Shown in pieces: positions 24,501 to 37,500 of a stretch of DNA of 64,000 nt. Origin of the DNA: Myxocyprinus asiaticus (taxonomy: Eukaryota; Chordata; Actinopteri; Cypriniformes; Catostomidae). Numbering within the stretch: the stretch's first letter is position 1; each line of letters opens with the position of its first letter. The position numbers were made by a program, and so were the translations under genes. The notes beneath the pieces were generated by a model, which did not search any database, was not told where the DNA came from, and was given only the letters and a program-made list of their open reading frames with translations. The DNA lies in NCBI RefSeq assembly GCF_019703515.2, contig NC_059385.1, forward strand, positions 30,670,001 through 30,734,000, written 5' to 3'.

Positions 24501-25176
24501 ACAGCAAGAATTAAAAGAATATACTAAGACTGTCGTTCTTTGTCTTTTGTGCCTTTGCACAAGCAGAATTAAAGTCTAAACTGAACTTCGGTCTAAGTCT
24601 AATAAATGAACTAATAATGGTAATTATATGTATTTCACTATATTTTCCAGTAATTTCAACCAAGAACAAAAGTGTGTATATTATTTAATAAGATTCCTGC
24701 AGATGTACAAATAATTCAGTTCATTACAAACTGTACAAAATGTAAAAGTTCTGATTAAAAATGCCATAAATGTCAAATAAGCAGTGCAGATCTCAACAGA
24801 ATATCAGAAACAGGCCAAATATGACACTAAACATATTACACAACCTGTAAACAGTGTAACTATAGCCAACTAAATGTACCATTATCTATTCTAGTAAACA
24901 AACCGGTCACCTGAGTAAAATATCAAAAAAATATTTTCTATATTGTATATCAGTGTATTTCTACAAATCGTTTACTGTGCAAGGATGCTTATTTCAAACA
25001 CATAATTTTCTGGAAGGTACGCTATGTTTGCATTTGCATTCATGGGCTTTGATGCTTTCAGTTCCCTTGAATTGTCTCATATCCATTGTGTCTTGCAGAA
25101 CGACATCCTACAATACTTTGTGTAAAACACAATAAACATTAATATTTTTCAGAATTGAATGTTGAAAGATATATTA
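21559..25176. other. snx30 3' UTR and snx30-slc46a2 interval
   Basis: The snx30 3' UTR starts at 21559. Possible poly(A) signals are ATTAAA near 22219 and AATAAA near 24268 and 25130; none is proven. A fragment of the TCAGTTACTCACCCTTATG repeat lies near 22570 and a fold-back element at 23296-23864. I searched the - strand for the missing last exon of slc46a2 and found no convincing one. Otherwise nothing is recognised. Confidence 0.5.
23296..23864. repeat. Fold-back MITE bounded by TTAA (copy 1)
   Basis: Left end TTAAAGGAATATTCCAGGTT and right end AACCTGGAATTTTCCTTTAA are inverted. The complementarity continues for about 90 bp inwards (GGCATAATATTGATTAC against TAATTAATATTATGCC). The boundary TTAA on both sides could be a target duplication. 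Related copies lie at 37674-38293 and, in part, 36849-37058. Confidence 0.65.
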
Positions 25177-25411
25177 CACTGTCAGAAACAATTTGCAAAA
25201 ATGTTACCTTTAGGGTTACAACAGTAGTCACTGGGGCAGTACCCTCAAAGATACATTCCCTGTACCCTTTTTACACCTTAAAGTACTAATATGTACCCTT
25301 CAGGGACAGATAAGTTACAAGTACATTCCGATTGGCATGCAAAGGGTACTGCCCAAGTGGCAAGCTGTTGTACCCCTAAAGGTACAATTTTTGCAAATTT
25401 TTCTGACAGTG
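25177..25411. repeat. Palindromic MITE beside slc46a2 exon 3
   Basis: Ends CACTGTCAGAAACAATTTGC and GCAAATTTTTCTGACAGTG form long inverted repeats. GTACCYTTA-type motifs recur through the body. The element ends only 31 bp below the slc46a2 exon 3 splice donor. Confidence 0.65.
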
Positions 25412-25442
25412 AATAAAAGAATGACTAAGAATCTCAGCTTAC

Positions 25443-25599
25443 CTGATGGGTATCATAGAAAGAACAGTAAAGATGCTGGACAGTATGAAGACAAACCCTG
25501 GGAAGGTGTCAAGGTAGGCCTGATAGATCTTGGTGTAAATGGGTGTGGTCACCAAGCTTGCAAGTTTAAAGGACAACTGGAGTAGTACGAAGGTAATGC
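25443..25599 (-). CDS. slc46a2: slc46a2 exon 3
   Basis: Acceptor TCTTCCCGTAG and donor GTAAGC. 157 bp encode [20 protein letters not shown] and then [20 protein letters not shown], two transmembrane helices. If the donor is not used the frame stops one codon later (TAA), which would give a shorter but viable C-terminus. Mammalian SLC46A2 continues for about 20 residues, so splicing to a further exon is more likely. Confidence 0.82.
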
Positions 25600-28500
25600 C
25601 TACGGGAAGAAAATGAACTAACTGAAAATTCCAACAGACATGCTCCACTAAAATACTAGTATTGGGCAAAATGTCCATCTTCCATACATCCATATTGCCA
25701 TCTCCAAAGCTACCTCTGTAGCATTCATCCTCATTTTGCTAGTCCTGTCCACTGTCTGATCCTCAATGGCAAGTGTTCTACCTCATGGGCAGATCCTTCA
25801 TGGTCTCTTAGAGGGGAGAGTATCTAAGTCACATTAATTAACCAGCAGGGTACCTCAAGGTTCAGTACTTGGCCCTCTCCTTTTCACAATTCACACAATG
25901 ATACAGGCACCGAGGTTAAAATATTTAAATATGAATTTTAATATCTGCTACATAGCTAATGGTAGAACTATATATATTATAAGCAAAAAGTCTATATGCA
26001 ATTTGGAACAAAAGAACTATGTTTATTATCACTGGGATAGACGGTCATTTTTTAATTCCACTAAACTTCAGTTTATTTGAGCAGTGGGGGTTCCAATGTT
26101 CCAAGCACAACGATGACGTCATCATAGGAATATCATGTCGCATATCGAATTTCGCATTATCCAACAACTTGCTGCATTTTCCCTCCATATCGTGCAGCCC
26201 TACTGGCTAGAGCAAATAAGCTTATACAGATTATCCAGGCACCGATGTACCTCAGGGTTCAGTGATTGGTCTCCTCCTTTTTTCGGTACACACAACAGAA
26301 AATCAGACCCTCCCTGTCTGAATATGCTGTGTAAATCCTGGACCAGGATCTTGTCATCTTAAGACTGGACTACTGCAATGCATTATTAGCTGGCAAGCAC
26401 AAATAAGTTTCTACAGATGAACCAGAATGTGGGTGCACTTCTGGTCATCAACCAGCCAAGGATTGGGCAAAATTGTCCATACTTCTATACATCCATATTG
26501 CCATCTCTAAGAGCTACTTCTGTAGCATTCATACTCAATTTGATAATCCTGTCTGCTGTTCACTCCTCACTGGCTTGAGTCCTCATTGGTAACAACAATC
26601 ACTTTTATTCACTTTCACAAAAATCACAGAGTAAAACGGCTGGAAAATAAACACTTACTTTCCACCCTGTTCCTCACACAGTGTAGAGCCTTATGATTCC
26701 CACATTGCAGGAAACATGGACAGAATCGTGGAATCCAGTCATACAGTGCATCCGGAAAGTATTCACAACGCTTCACTTTTTCCACATTTTGTTATGTTAC
26801 AGCCTTATTCCAAAATTGATTAAATTCATTATTTTCCTCAAAATTCTACAAACAATACCCCATAATGACAACGTGAAAGAAGTTTGTTTGAAATCTTTGC
26901 AAATTTATTAAAAATACAAAACGAAACAAATCACATGTACATAAGTATTCACATCCTTTGCTCAATATTTTGTTGAAGCACCTTTGGCACCAATTACAGC
27001 CTCAAGTCTTTTTGAGCATGATGCTACAAGCTTGGCACACCTATTTTTGGGCAGTTTCTCCCATTTTTCTTTGCAGGACCTCTCAAGCTCCATCAGATTG
27101 GATGGGGAGTGTCGGTGCACAGCCATTTTCAGATCTCTCCAGAGATGTTCAATCGGGTTCAAGTCTGGGCTCTGGCTGGGCCACTCAAGAACATTCACAG
27201 AGTTGTCCCGGAGCCACTCCTTTGTTATCTTGGCTGTGTGCTTAGGGTCGTTGTCCTGTTGGAAGATGAACCTTCGCTCCAGTCTGAGGTCCAGAGCGCT
27301 CTGGAGCAGGTTTTCATCAAGGATGTCTCTGTACATTGCTGCATTCATCTTTCCCTCGATCCTGACTAGTCTCCCAGTTCCTGCCGCTGAAAAACATCCC
27401 CACAGCATGATGCTGCCACCACCATGCTTCACTGTAGGGATGGTATTGGCCAGGTGATGAGCGGTGCCCGGTTTCCTCCAGACATGACGCTTGCCATTCA
27501 GGCCAAAGAGTTCAGTCTTTGTTTCTCATGGTCTGAGAGTCCTTCAGGTGCCTTTTGGCAAACGCCAGGCAGGCTGTCATGTGCCTTTTTCTGAGGAGAG
27601 ACTTCCGTCTGGCCACTCTACCATACAGGCCTGATTGGTGGAGTGCTGCAGAGATGGTTGTTCTTCTGGAAGGTTCTCCTCTCTCCACAGAGAAATGCTG
27701 GAGCTCTGTCAGAGTGACCATCGGGTTCTTGGTCACCTCCCTGACTAAGGCCCTTCTCCCCCGATCACTCAGTTTGGCCAGGTGGCCAGCTCTAGGAACA
27801 GTCCTGGTGGTTCCAAACTTCTTCCATTTACGGATGATGGAGGCCACTGTGCTCATTGGGACCTTCAATGCTGCAGAAATTTTTCTGTACCCTTCTCCAG
27901 ATCTGTGCCTCGATACAATCCTGTCACTGAGGTCTACAGACAATTCCTTGGACTTCATGGCTTGGTTTGTGCTCTGACATGCACTGTTAACTGTGGGACC
28001 TTATATAGACAGGTGTGTGCCTTTCCAAATCATGTCCAATCAACTGACTCCAATCAAGTTGTAGAAACATCTCAAGGATGATCAATGGAAACAGGATGCA
28101 CCTGAGCTCAATTTTGAGTGTCATGGCAAAGGCTGTGAATACTTATGTACATGTGATTTTTTTCATTTTTTATTTTTAATAAATTTGTAAAGATTTCAAA
28201 CAAACTTCTTTCACATTGTCATTATGGGGTATTGTTTGTAGAATTTTGAGGAAAATAATGAATTTAATCAATTTTGGAATAAGGCTGTAACATAACAAAA
28301 TGTGGAAAAAGTGAAGCACTGTGAATACTTTCCAGATGCACTGTAAAAATGGAACATGGAATGTCACGAAATTTGACATAATTGGGATAAAATGAATGTA
28401 TAAATGCACAATTAATCAAATTAAAATCGTAATATGTGTGATGATTAAACCATAAAAGGCTGAGATTTAATGAAACAAATATACTGTGTGCATGAGCTGC

Positions 28501-31500
28501 GTTTTAACAGTAAGAGAATGGGAGAAGCCGGTGTCCTGAAAATATATGCTACCATATCAGGATGAGCTACCAACATTGTAATCGCATAGTTTTAGGGTTA
28601 GGGTTAGGGTAGGGCTTAGTATAGCCTCACACCATATCGCACTACATGATAGTTATGCTGGTAGAACATCCTGAGCAGGAAGCACAGATTGTCAGAACAA
28701 CGGCTGCCCACACACTAACAGCATCATTAACATCACGTGTGCTCTGTGTGTGTATAAATGACAAAGAGATCATTTTATTCACTGTGACCCGCAATACATG
28801 CATACTATATAAAATTACATCATAGGCTTAAGCCGTTTAATAAGCACATTAGCCCATATAGCAAACGGCTTTTCAGGCAGCTGAGAAGTGAAGTTGTTGA
28901 AAACATCCGGTTTTGCGGTAAAATGGCAAAATAAAAGCTCCATTTAGTAAGCGCCAAAAATTGAAAAAAATGTGTCAGAAACGTATTACTTCTGTTTAGT
29001 AAAATTTTATATTCAATGTAGTAGTAGTAGTAGTAATAATAATGAAAATAATAATAATAATAATATATCAATAATAATTACATTATATGCAAGCAATCTC
29101 ACAAACAAGAATTTCATAACTGCTTTCATTAATACCTTGATGCTTTACAGTGCAGCACTGTATTTGACAAAAATATAATTTTGGGTTTTGGATTGTGCTT
29201 GATGGTCAGTATCAAAGCTCTTCATTTAATAAAAATAATGCAATGGTATCTTTAAATGTAATTGCTCTGTTCTCATTTGAATAAAATTCTATGAATTCAT
29301 TTGATTAGACAGATAAAAATGATAAAATTTCATTAAACTTTAAAACCTGGAATTCTGAGAAAATAAAATGGAAAACACGGAATTTGGGGAAATTTTTTTT
29401 GACGCATGATCGAAACAGTCTTGTAGCGTAGAGTCTGACTGGTCCAACCAGCACTGGGTCGTTCTGAGGGTGGGTGCTTCCTGTTTCAGTTTCTGCCTGT
29501 AAGCGGGCAGAAGCAGAACGGAAGAGTGGTCCGATTTGCCAAATGGTGGGCGGGGGAGGGATTTGTAGCCATCCCGGAAGGGAGAGTAGCAATGGTCCAA
29601 CCCTCGTGTGTTGAAACTGATGTGTTTGTAGTATTTCAGTGCTACTGACTTGAAGTTGGCTTTGTTGAAGTCCCCGGTCACAATGAACGCAGCCTCAGGG
29701 TTGCGCAGTTTCCTGCTTGCTTATACTCCCATACAGTTCCTTGAGTGCCCGGTCTGTGTCGGCTTGTGGCGGGATGTACACAGCTGTGATAATGACCGCT
29801 GTGAATTCCCTCGGTAGCCAGAATGGTCGACACAGAAGCATGAGAAATTCCAGATCAGGAGAGCAGAAAGACTTGATAGAATGTACGTTCCTCTGATCAC
29901 ATCAGGATTTGTTGATCATAAAACATACACCACCACCTCTGCTTTTACCTGAGAGGTCTTTCGTTCTGTCCGCTCAGTGCATGGAGAAACTCGCGGGTTC
30001 GATGGCTAAGTCTGGAATCTCCGCAGACATCCAAGTTTCTGTCAGGCAGATAATGCAGCAGTCCATCGTCTCTCGTTGGAAAGAGATCCGCGCTCTCAGC
30101 TCGCAGAGCTTGTTGTCCAGAGACTGAACATTTGCCAGTAGAATACTGGGTAGCAGGGGTCGATTTGCGCGACGTCTTACTCTGATGAGAACGCCGGCTC
30201 TATTTCCCCTTTTCCTTCTGCGTTTCCGCGGCTGGGCTGCCCAGACAAAGGGCTCCGCTGGCGTGTTTGTAAACAGCGTTTAGCATTGAGGAATTTGAAG
30301 TCCGGTTTACGGTGTGTATTTGCAGAACCAATGTCGTAGACAATAAGGCAGACAACATTCAAGACAAATAACATAAGAATTGTAAACAAAACAAACAAAA
30401 AACTACAATGTTGCGTAGGAGCTCGCAACGCAGCAGCCGTACTCGGCGCCATTTTGAATCAACTTGACGACATCGAGCTTTACGCTGATAGCGTAATGTG
30501 TTTCATCAGAAACTGCATAGAGGATGTTGTTCCGACTAAAACAATACGGATCTACCCGAACCAGAAACCTTCGATTAATAGCGATGTTCACGCGGAACTT
30601 AATGTGCGGACCTCCGCTTTTAATTCCGGGAACACGGAGGAGCATAAACATGCCAGTTATGCCCTCCGCAAAACTATCAGAGCAGCAAAACGCCAGCACA
30701 GGAACAAGATTGAAGGACAGTTTAACACCACCAACTCTAGAAGCATGTGGCAGGGAATTAATATCATCATGGACTTTAAAGGGAATAAAAACTCCAGCTT
30801 GAACACTGCTGCCTCTCTTCCGGATGAGCTAAATATTTTTTATGCTCGTTTCGAGGGAAATAACACTGCCCTCGTGGAGAGAGCTCTCGCGGCTGAAGCT
30901 ACAGAGGTCAGTTCACTCTCCGTCTCTGTAGCGGAAGTAACCCGATCCTTCCGACAGGTGAATATCCGTAAAGTCGCGGGTCCAGACGGCATTCCGGGCC
31001 GCGTCATCAGAGCGTGCGCGAACCAACTAGCTGGTGTTTTTACAGACATTTTCAACCTTCCCCTCTCCTTGTCTGTGGTCCCCACATGCTTCAAAACATC
31101 CACCATTGTGCCTGTACCAAAGCAATCCAAAATCACTTGCTTAAATGACCGGCGTCCTGTTGCTCTGACCCCCATCATCAGCAAATGCTTTGAGAGACTA
31201 ATCAGAGATTACATCTGCTCTGTGCTGCCTCCCTCACTGGACTCACTGCAGTTTGCTTACCACAACAACCACTCCACTGATGATGCCATTGCATCTACAC
31301 TACACACTGCTCTCTCCTACCTGGAAAAAAGGAACACTTATGTGAGAATGCTGTTTGTAGACTACAGCTCAGCATTCAACACCATAGTGCCCTCCAAGCT
31401 TGATGTGAAACTCCGGGCTCTGGGCTTAAACAGCTCGCTGTGCAGCTGGATCCTGGACTACCTGTCAAGCAGATGCCAGGTGGTTAGAATGGGCAGTAAC

Positions 31501-34500
31501 ATCTCCTCATCACTGACCCTCAACACCGGAGCCCCACAGGGCTGTGTTCTCAGCCCATTCCTGTATTCCCTGTACACACATGACTGTGTGGCAACTCACA
31601 GCTCCAATGCCATCATTAAGTTTGCTGATGATACGACGGTGGTAGGTCTGATCACTGACAATAATGAAACTCACACTCTGACATGCTGGTGTCAGGAGCA
31701 CAACCTCTCCCTCAATGTCAGCAAGACAAAGGAGCTTGTGGTGGACTTCAGAAGAAGTGAAAGAGAGCACAGCCCCATCACCATCAATGGAGCACCAGTG
31801 GAGAGAGTCAGCAGCTTCAAGTTCCTCGGTGTCCACATCACTGAGGAACTCACATGGTCTGTCCACACTGAGGCCGTTGTGAAGAAGGCTCATCAGTGCT
31901 TCTTCTTCCTGAGATGGCTGAGGAAGTTTAGAATGAACCACCACATCCTCACACGGTTCTACACCAGCACTGTAGAGAGCATCCTGACTGGCTGCATCTC
32001 CGCCTGGTACAGCAATAGCACCACCCACAACCGTAAAGCCCTGCAAAGGGTGGTGCGAACTGCCAGACACATCATCGGAGGTGAGCCTCCCTCCCTCCAG
32101 GACATATATACCAGGCAGTGTGTGAAAAAAGCTTGGTAGATCATCAGAGACTCCAGCCACCCAAGCCATGGGCTGCTCTCACTGCTACCATCAGGCAGGC
32201 GGTATCGTAGCATCAGGACCCGCACCAGCCGAATTCATGACAGCTTCTTCCCCCAAGCAATCAGCCTTTTGAACTCTTGATCTCTCACGATCAATATACA
32301 TCAGCACTGCACTTTATTAATCTTATTATCTCACACTGGACTGTCATCAATTATATTCTCTCTTAACAACACACTGGCAACTGACTATCAACCGACAGCC
32401 TGAATGTCAATACAGTACAATACAACCTACTGTACATTTCATATATACTATATATACTATTTTTTATTGTATAATGTGTATTCTATATTGTGTGTATTGT
32501 ATACTGTACATTGTGTGTTATTATTTGTATATTGTGTTGTGTGTAATTATGTGTATATTAGATTTTATATTGTGTTGTGTAAATCTGATGTTTATTGTAA
32601 ATTGTTATGTCTCATCACTGTCACGACTGCTATGTTGATCGGAACTGCACCCAAGAATTTCACACACCATTGCACTTGTGTATATGGTTGTGTGACCATA
32701 AAAGTGATTTTTGATTTGATTTAAAAATAAAAAGGAATTTGAAAAATAATAAATCAGATTTCATAGGGCCCTAACGATGTTTTCATATGACATCAAAACA
32801 CTTTTACTATAGAGCATGACTTGAAAGGTGATATATTTTAGCATTTGGATTACGTTACTAGCTATATTCACAAGCTTGTATGAGTGCCAATAAGTTGCGT
32901 GGTAGCTCATAGAGTGTTGCTCTGAATAATAATTTCACACTTGCCCATAGTTCCTTCTTGTTGCTACACAAAAAACAACAACAAAACTGTCATGGTATCC
33001 ACACTTAAATGCACTGACATTTAGTTTCATTTCTCTGTTTTTGTTCTTACTTTATTTCCTCAACACACACACACACACACCAGACAGTGATAGGTTTAAC
33101 AGGACAGCTAAATAAACAGAGGAACTTTTGAGGAAAGTTTAGTGTTCCAAACAGCCTGTTCTGGTACTAATATATAGATACAGTCTGCTTAAAATTGTGT
33201 GATTTAGATTGGAATTATTTTTTAATTTAATTTAATTGTTTTTCAGTTTAATCAATTAAATGACTAAATAATCAACAACATGTCATAGCCTATATAATCA
33301 CGAAAAATGCTCTTCTAGGTTAATTTCTGACCTTAGTGTATACTGCTAGAATTTAATAGAAAAGAAGAGTTCAGACTTCAGACCTACCATATGAGGTTCC
33401 CTTGACCTGTTTGGACAGCAGCGAGCGAATGGTGGGCATTGGAATCAAAGCAAACAGAGTGAGAGAGCGAGCTAGAGAAGACAGAACAACATTTCACATC
33501 AGTGGAGAAAAGCAAAACACTGTAATAAACGTCAGAGTGATTTATAAGTAGCAAATTCCTATTTTATGCAACATTTAATCTTTGTGATAAGCTGGTCTCC
33601 GCATCAGTTCTTCATTTGAGGATCTATTATTGGATTCCAGCATAATAGGTTTTGTTGAAATTGTATATTCTGACCAAGTTAATGTTCAGACAGTATCTGT
33701 AGGTGTTATTTAGCACAAGTTTCCTTGAGAAATAGAAATTATCTGTATACCTTAAAGGTACAAAAATGTGTTGTTTTGGGGCCTTATCAGAACAAATAGT
33801 ACAAATACTTAATCAATTAAAAAATTCTCAATATGGATAAGATTGAGAATTTATTACCTCTTACACATAAATTCAAACAACATATACACTTTCTGTGCAC
33901 TACCATTTTTTGAGGGTCCAAAATGCATATTTAGGGTGCATCAAAATAATCCACATGACTCCAGTCGACAAATAAAAGTTCTTCTGATCAAACGATTGAT
34001 TATTTTGAGAAACAAAACAATACTTTACTTACTTGAGTAAATTAGCAGCAAATGTTCATTTTTGGGTGAACTATTCCTTTAATGAACTTTAAGTGGTACA
34101 CTTTACAATAAGGTTCCATTTGTTAACATTAGGTAATGCATTAGATATCATGAACAAACAATTAACGATATATTTTTTCAGCATTTATTAATCTTTGTTA
34201 ATGTTAGTTAATAAAAATACAATTGTTCATTGTTAGTTAATGTTAGTTTATAGTGCATTAACTAATGTTAACAAAAACTTTTGCTTTTAAAAAACATATT
34301 AGTATATGTTGAAATGAACATTAACTAAGATTAATAAATGCTGACAGTCAACATGACGTCATGTGAGGATCGGACATGTGAACGGCGAGCTCTGCGCACT
34401 TTGCTAGTTTTAACTATTTTAATGACATAAACCGGTGAGATTCTACACACTCTGTTCCATAACTGTTCTAGGAGGACAATATGTCAAAGAATTCAAAATC

Positions 34501-37500
34501 CTTGGGCTCTGGAGACATTAAAAGACAGTTATGTCCTCAAGCTGACGCCCCCGAGCAGGCCTCAGGCCTGGGAGTCGACTTAGTCGGGGAAGTGTGGGAA
34601 ATGCGGTGAGATGATTAACATGTCGGTAATGCAGAATAGATTCTAAGGATGGCCGTAAAACATTCACATGCCCACAGCAAGCAATGTCCTTCATAAAGTG
34701 AATGGAGTGAGTAAGTCATTTGTTTGCACTCATGTTGCAGCCGAGTGGACCAGCTCTCTGAACACTCACTTGACTGTTTGAGGAAACTGCGTGCTTTTTT
34801 TGTGCTGGTTCCGCCTAGCGGCTTGAGTTTATTTTGTAGAGTAACAAACCTTCAGGACAGTTTTATGGATGAATCTACATGCTCTTTGTGTTTATTCCGC
34901 CTATTGGCTGGAGTTTGTTTTATAGATTATCTTTTGCCATGTAATTCTGTCTCACAAAATATGTATAGAAACACCAGACTTGAGTAATCCGACGGCAATG
35001 TTGTCGCGGGGGTTCTCGTAGGCGTGCATGGACTGTTTGAGTTTGGAGGGATGGACGCCAGTTGGCATTGTCGTGCGCGGGGTTAATGCGCACGTTTTTC
35101 TTTTTTCTGTTTGTTTGGTTCTGGGGGATGTTTGGGTTTGGATGGTTGCACTAATGTTGGAATGTGGTATTTATAATCTTGTTTTTGACACACTATCCAT
35201 TTTTTCTTATATGTCAAAATGTCAAATGTTAGTATGAGTGGATTGTCTCTCTCCATGTGGAATGTGAATGGGTTGGGGCACCCCATAAAAAGAAGGAAGG
35301 TTATTTCACTTCTTAAGCATAAGAAATATGATATAGTGTTTCTTCAAGAAACACGCCTTTCTCCGCAGGAAGCTGAAAAATTTGGGAAGATATGGGGTGA
35401 GCATTTTTTTTATAGTGCTGGCTCGAGTAAGAGCAGGAGATTCATTATGCTGATAAGTAAACATCTACAATTCAAATGTCTCAAACAGAGTAAAGATAAA
35501 TTTGGAAGAGTCATTATAGTTTTAGCTGAAATTCAGGGACAAAGTCTTATTTTGGCTAATATTTATGCACCTAAGTCCCTCATTTCATTTGTTGTTGATT
35601 GCTCAGTTGGAAACATTTTAGTCTCAGATCATGCCCTGGTGAGTTTAGAGGTGTTGCTACATACAGAGAAAAAGAAATCATATAATTGATGCTTTAATGT
35701 ATCCCTTTTGCAAAATCCTGAATTCCAACAAATGCTAAAAGCTGAAATCAGTGTCTATATGGAGACCAACTGGTCCACAGTATCCTCTGTGGGCGTGGCT
35801 TGGGAGGCACTTAAGGCAGTTCTTAGGGGCCGGATCATACAGTATGCCTCTTTCACCAAAAAATCCAAAGCACAAGAACTCGTGGAATTAGAAGTGAATA
35901 TTAAAAGTGCCGAGGCAGAGCTGAAGCGCTGAATGTCGACTAATGGCCTCAGGGAATTGACCCGATTGAAATAGGTGGAGTTTTGGCTATTCAGGGCAAG
36001 ATGGGAGTTGGGGGACAAAGCAGGGAAACACACTGGCTAGATATATAAAACAGAGAGAGTCTTTTTCTACCATTCCCTCAGTGAAATCTGCTGGTGGTGA
36101 AATATTTACCTTGGCCATTGATATTAAAAATGCTTTTAAAGAATTCTATCTTGATCTCTATAGTTCAACGTCTTCGTCTACTGATGAGGATAATAGAAAC
36201 TTTGTGGATCCATTAGAACTTCCTAAACTGACGACTGAGCAAAAAACATTTCTTGATTCTGAGATGAGGAGGAACTTGGCGAGGTAATTAAGGCCTTGCC
36301 TACAGGCAAGGCTCCGGGGCCAGATGGCTTTGCCACTGAAGATCTTATGCAACAGAACTGGCTCCACTTTTGCTAGAAGTTTATAAGGAATCATTAAAGA
36401 ATGGAAAGCTTCCACCAACCATGACACAAGCCTGGATCAGTCTGATTCTTAAAAAGGACAAATATCCAAGGAAGTGTAAGAGTTACCATCTAATTTCCCT
36501 GATCCAGCTAGGCGTTAAAATATTGTCAAAAATTTTGGCTAACCGATTAAGTAAAGTTATGACATCTCTTAGTAGTATGTTAACACTGAAAATGCAGCAA
36601 AAAGAAGTGTACTTTAAGTACCTGGATGATGCACTTTTTAAATCGTCAAAACGGATTGTGGAATGTTGGACACTTCGTGCACTCAGCGCACGAAGCTTGC
36701 TGTACGTAGCGGAAGGGGCGGGGTTACCTGGCTGTGCTGCTGGACTGACAAAAGAGTTGTAAATAATGAAGACTGTAGCAGCTAGCAAAACTTCAGTGGA
36801 TACAGCACCTTACAAATTTAAGTTGAATGCTTTACCATCACCCCAAGCTGTGTGAACTTAATCACACTAAAATCATGTTTACACGCATATTGTTTACATC
36901 TTGTGGCTATACTTTTGAAAAAGTGAGTATTTTAACGTTCAAAAATTGGCCCCATTCACTTCCATTATAAGTGCCTCACAGAAAAGGTGGGGCATGTCAA
37001 AACAAATATTTGTGGTAATCAATATTATGCCACAAATGCTGTTGATTGTGTTGAACTGAGGTTGGCGAATGGCAACACATCGCATGCGCTTGAAATGTCA
37101 CATCCGTCAGCTGTAAAAAGGCAAATGCTTCCGAATAGTAAAAATTCATTAAGTGTTCCATTTGGGACAATACTACACTTTGAAAATTCATACACTACAT
37201 GGCTGAGTGCATAGTATATTTATTTTGTAAGTGCATAATATATAGTGTGTCGATTGGGTCACATCTTTACCGTTTAAGTCATCATGTAGCCCTGTGTTGT
37301 TACTATGGTAATTAAAAATAAATTTTAAAGTAAAAAGCAGACTTGTATAGTTCCAGAAGGTTAGTACATCAAGAATATATCATTTAATTAAATAAACGGT
37401 AGTGAACCATAAAACATACTGGCATCAAAATTACATCCCAACATGGTCATCGTATTTTTTATGGTAAATTTCTGGCAACCACAGCTGCAGGCCTTTTATT

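Larger units (their letters stand above)
29387..32733 (+). mobile_element. L2/CR1-type LINE with inverted 5' half
   Basis: The 3' part (30454-32733) is in + orientation and holds an almost intact reverse transcriptase and a (TTTGA)-like tail. The 5' part (about 29401-30452) is the same element's leader and endonuclease in - orientation. The element's 5' end lies at the internal junction and its internal breakpoint touches the left flank. GGAATTTG occurs at 29379-29386 and 32734-32741 as a likely target duplication. This is the arrangement made by twin priming. Confidence 0.8.
26684..32773. mobile_element. hAT-like element split by two later insertions
   Basis: The left end TAGAGCCTTATGATTCC (26684) and the right end GATTTCATAGGGCCCTA (ending 32773) are inverted relatives. 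Removing the Tc1 element (26744-28343) and the LINE (29387-32733) leaves about 1.1 kb that reads continuously: CACGGAATTTG at 29386 resumes at 32734. No transposase is seen in the residue and no 8-bp duplication is clear. Located in slc46a2 intron 2. Confidence 0.55.

Noticed and set aside
24880..24925. Last exon of slc46a2 at a - strand TTTTACTCAG acceptor
   Set aside because: Joining exon 3 to it gives one codon and then TGA; no similarity to the family's C-terminus.
28592..28615. Interstitial telomere or fusion point
   Set aside because: Only about three TTAGGG-like units; too short to support a chromosome-fusion claim.
28820..29178. Frames with long Tyr or Asn runs
   Set aside because: Translation of a trinucleotide microsatellite (GTA/AAT).
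31510..32169. 219-codon - strand frame
   Set aside because: Antisense to the LINE reverse transcriptase, with no motif of its own.
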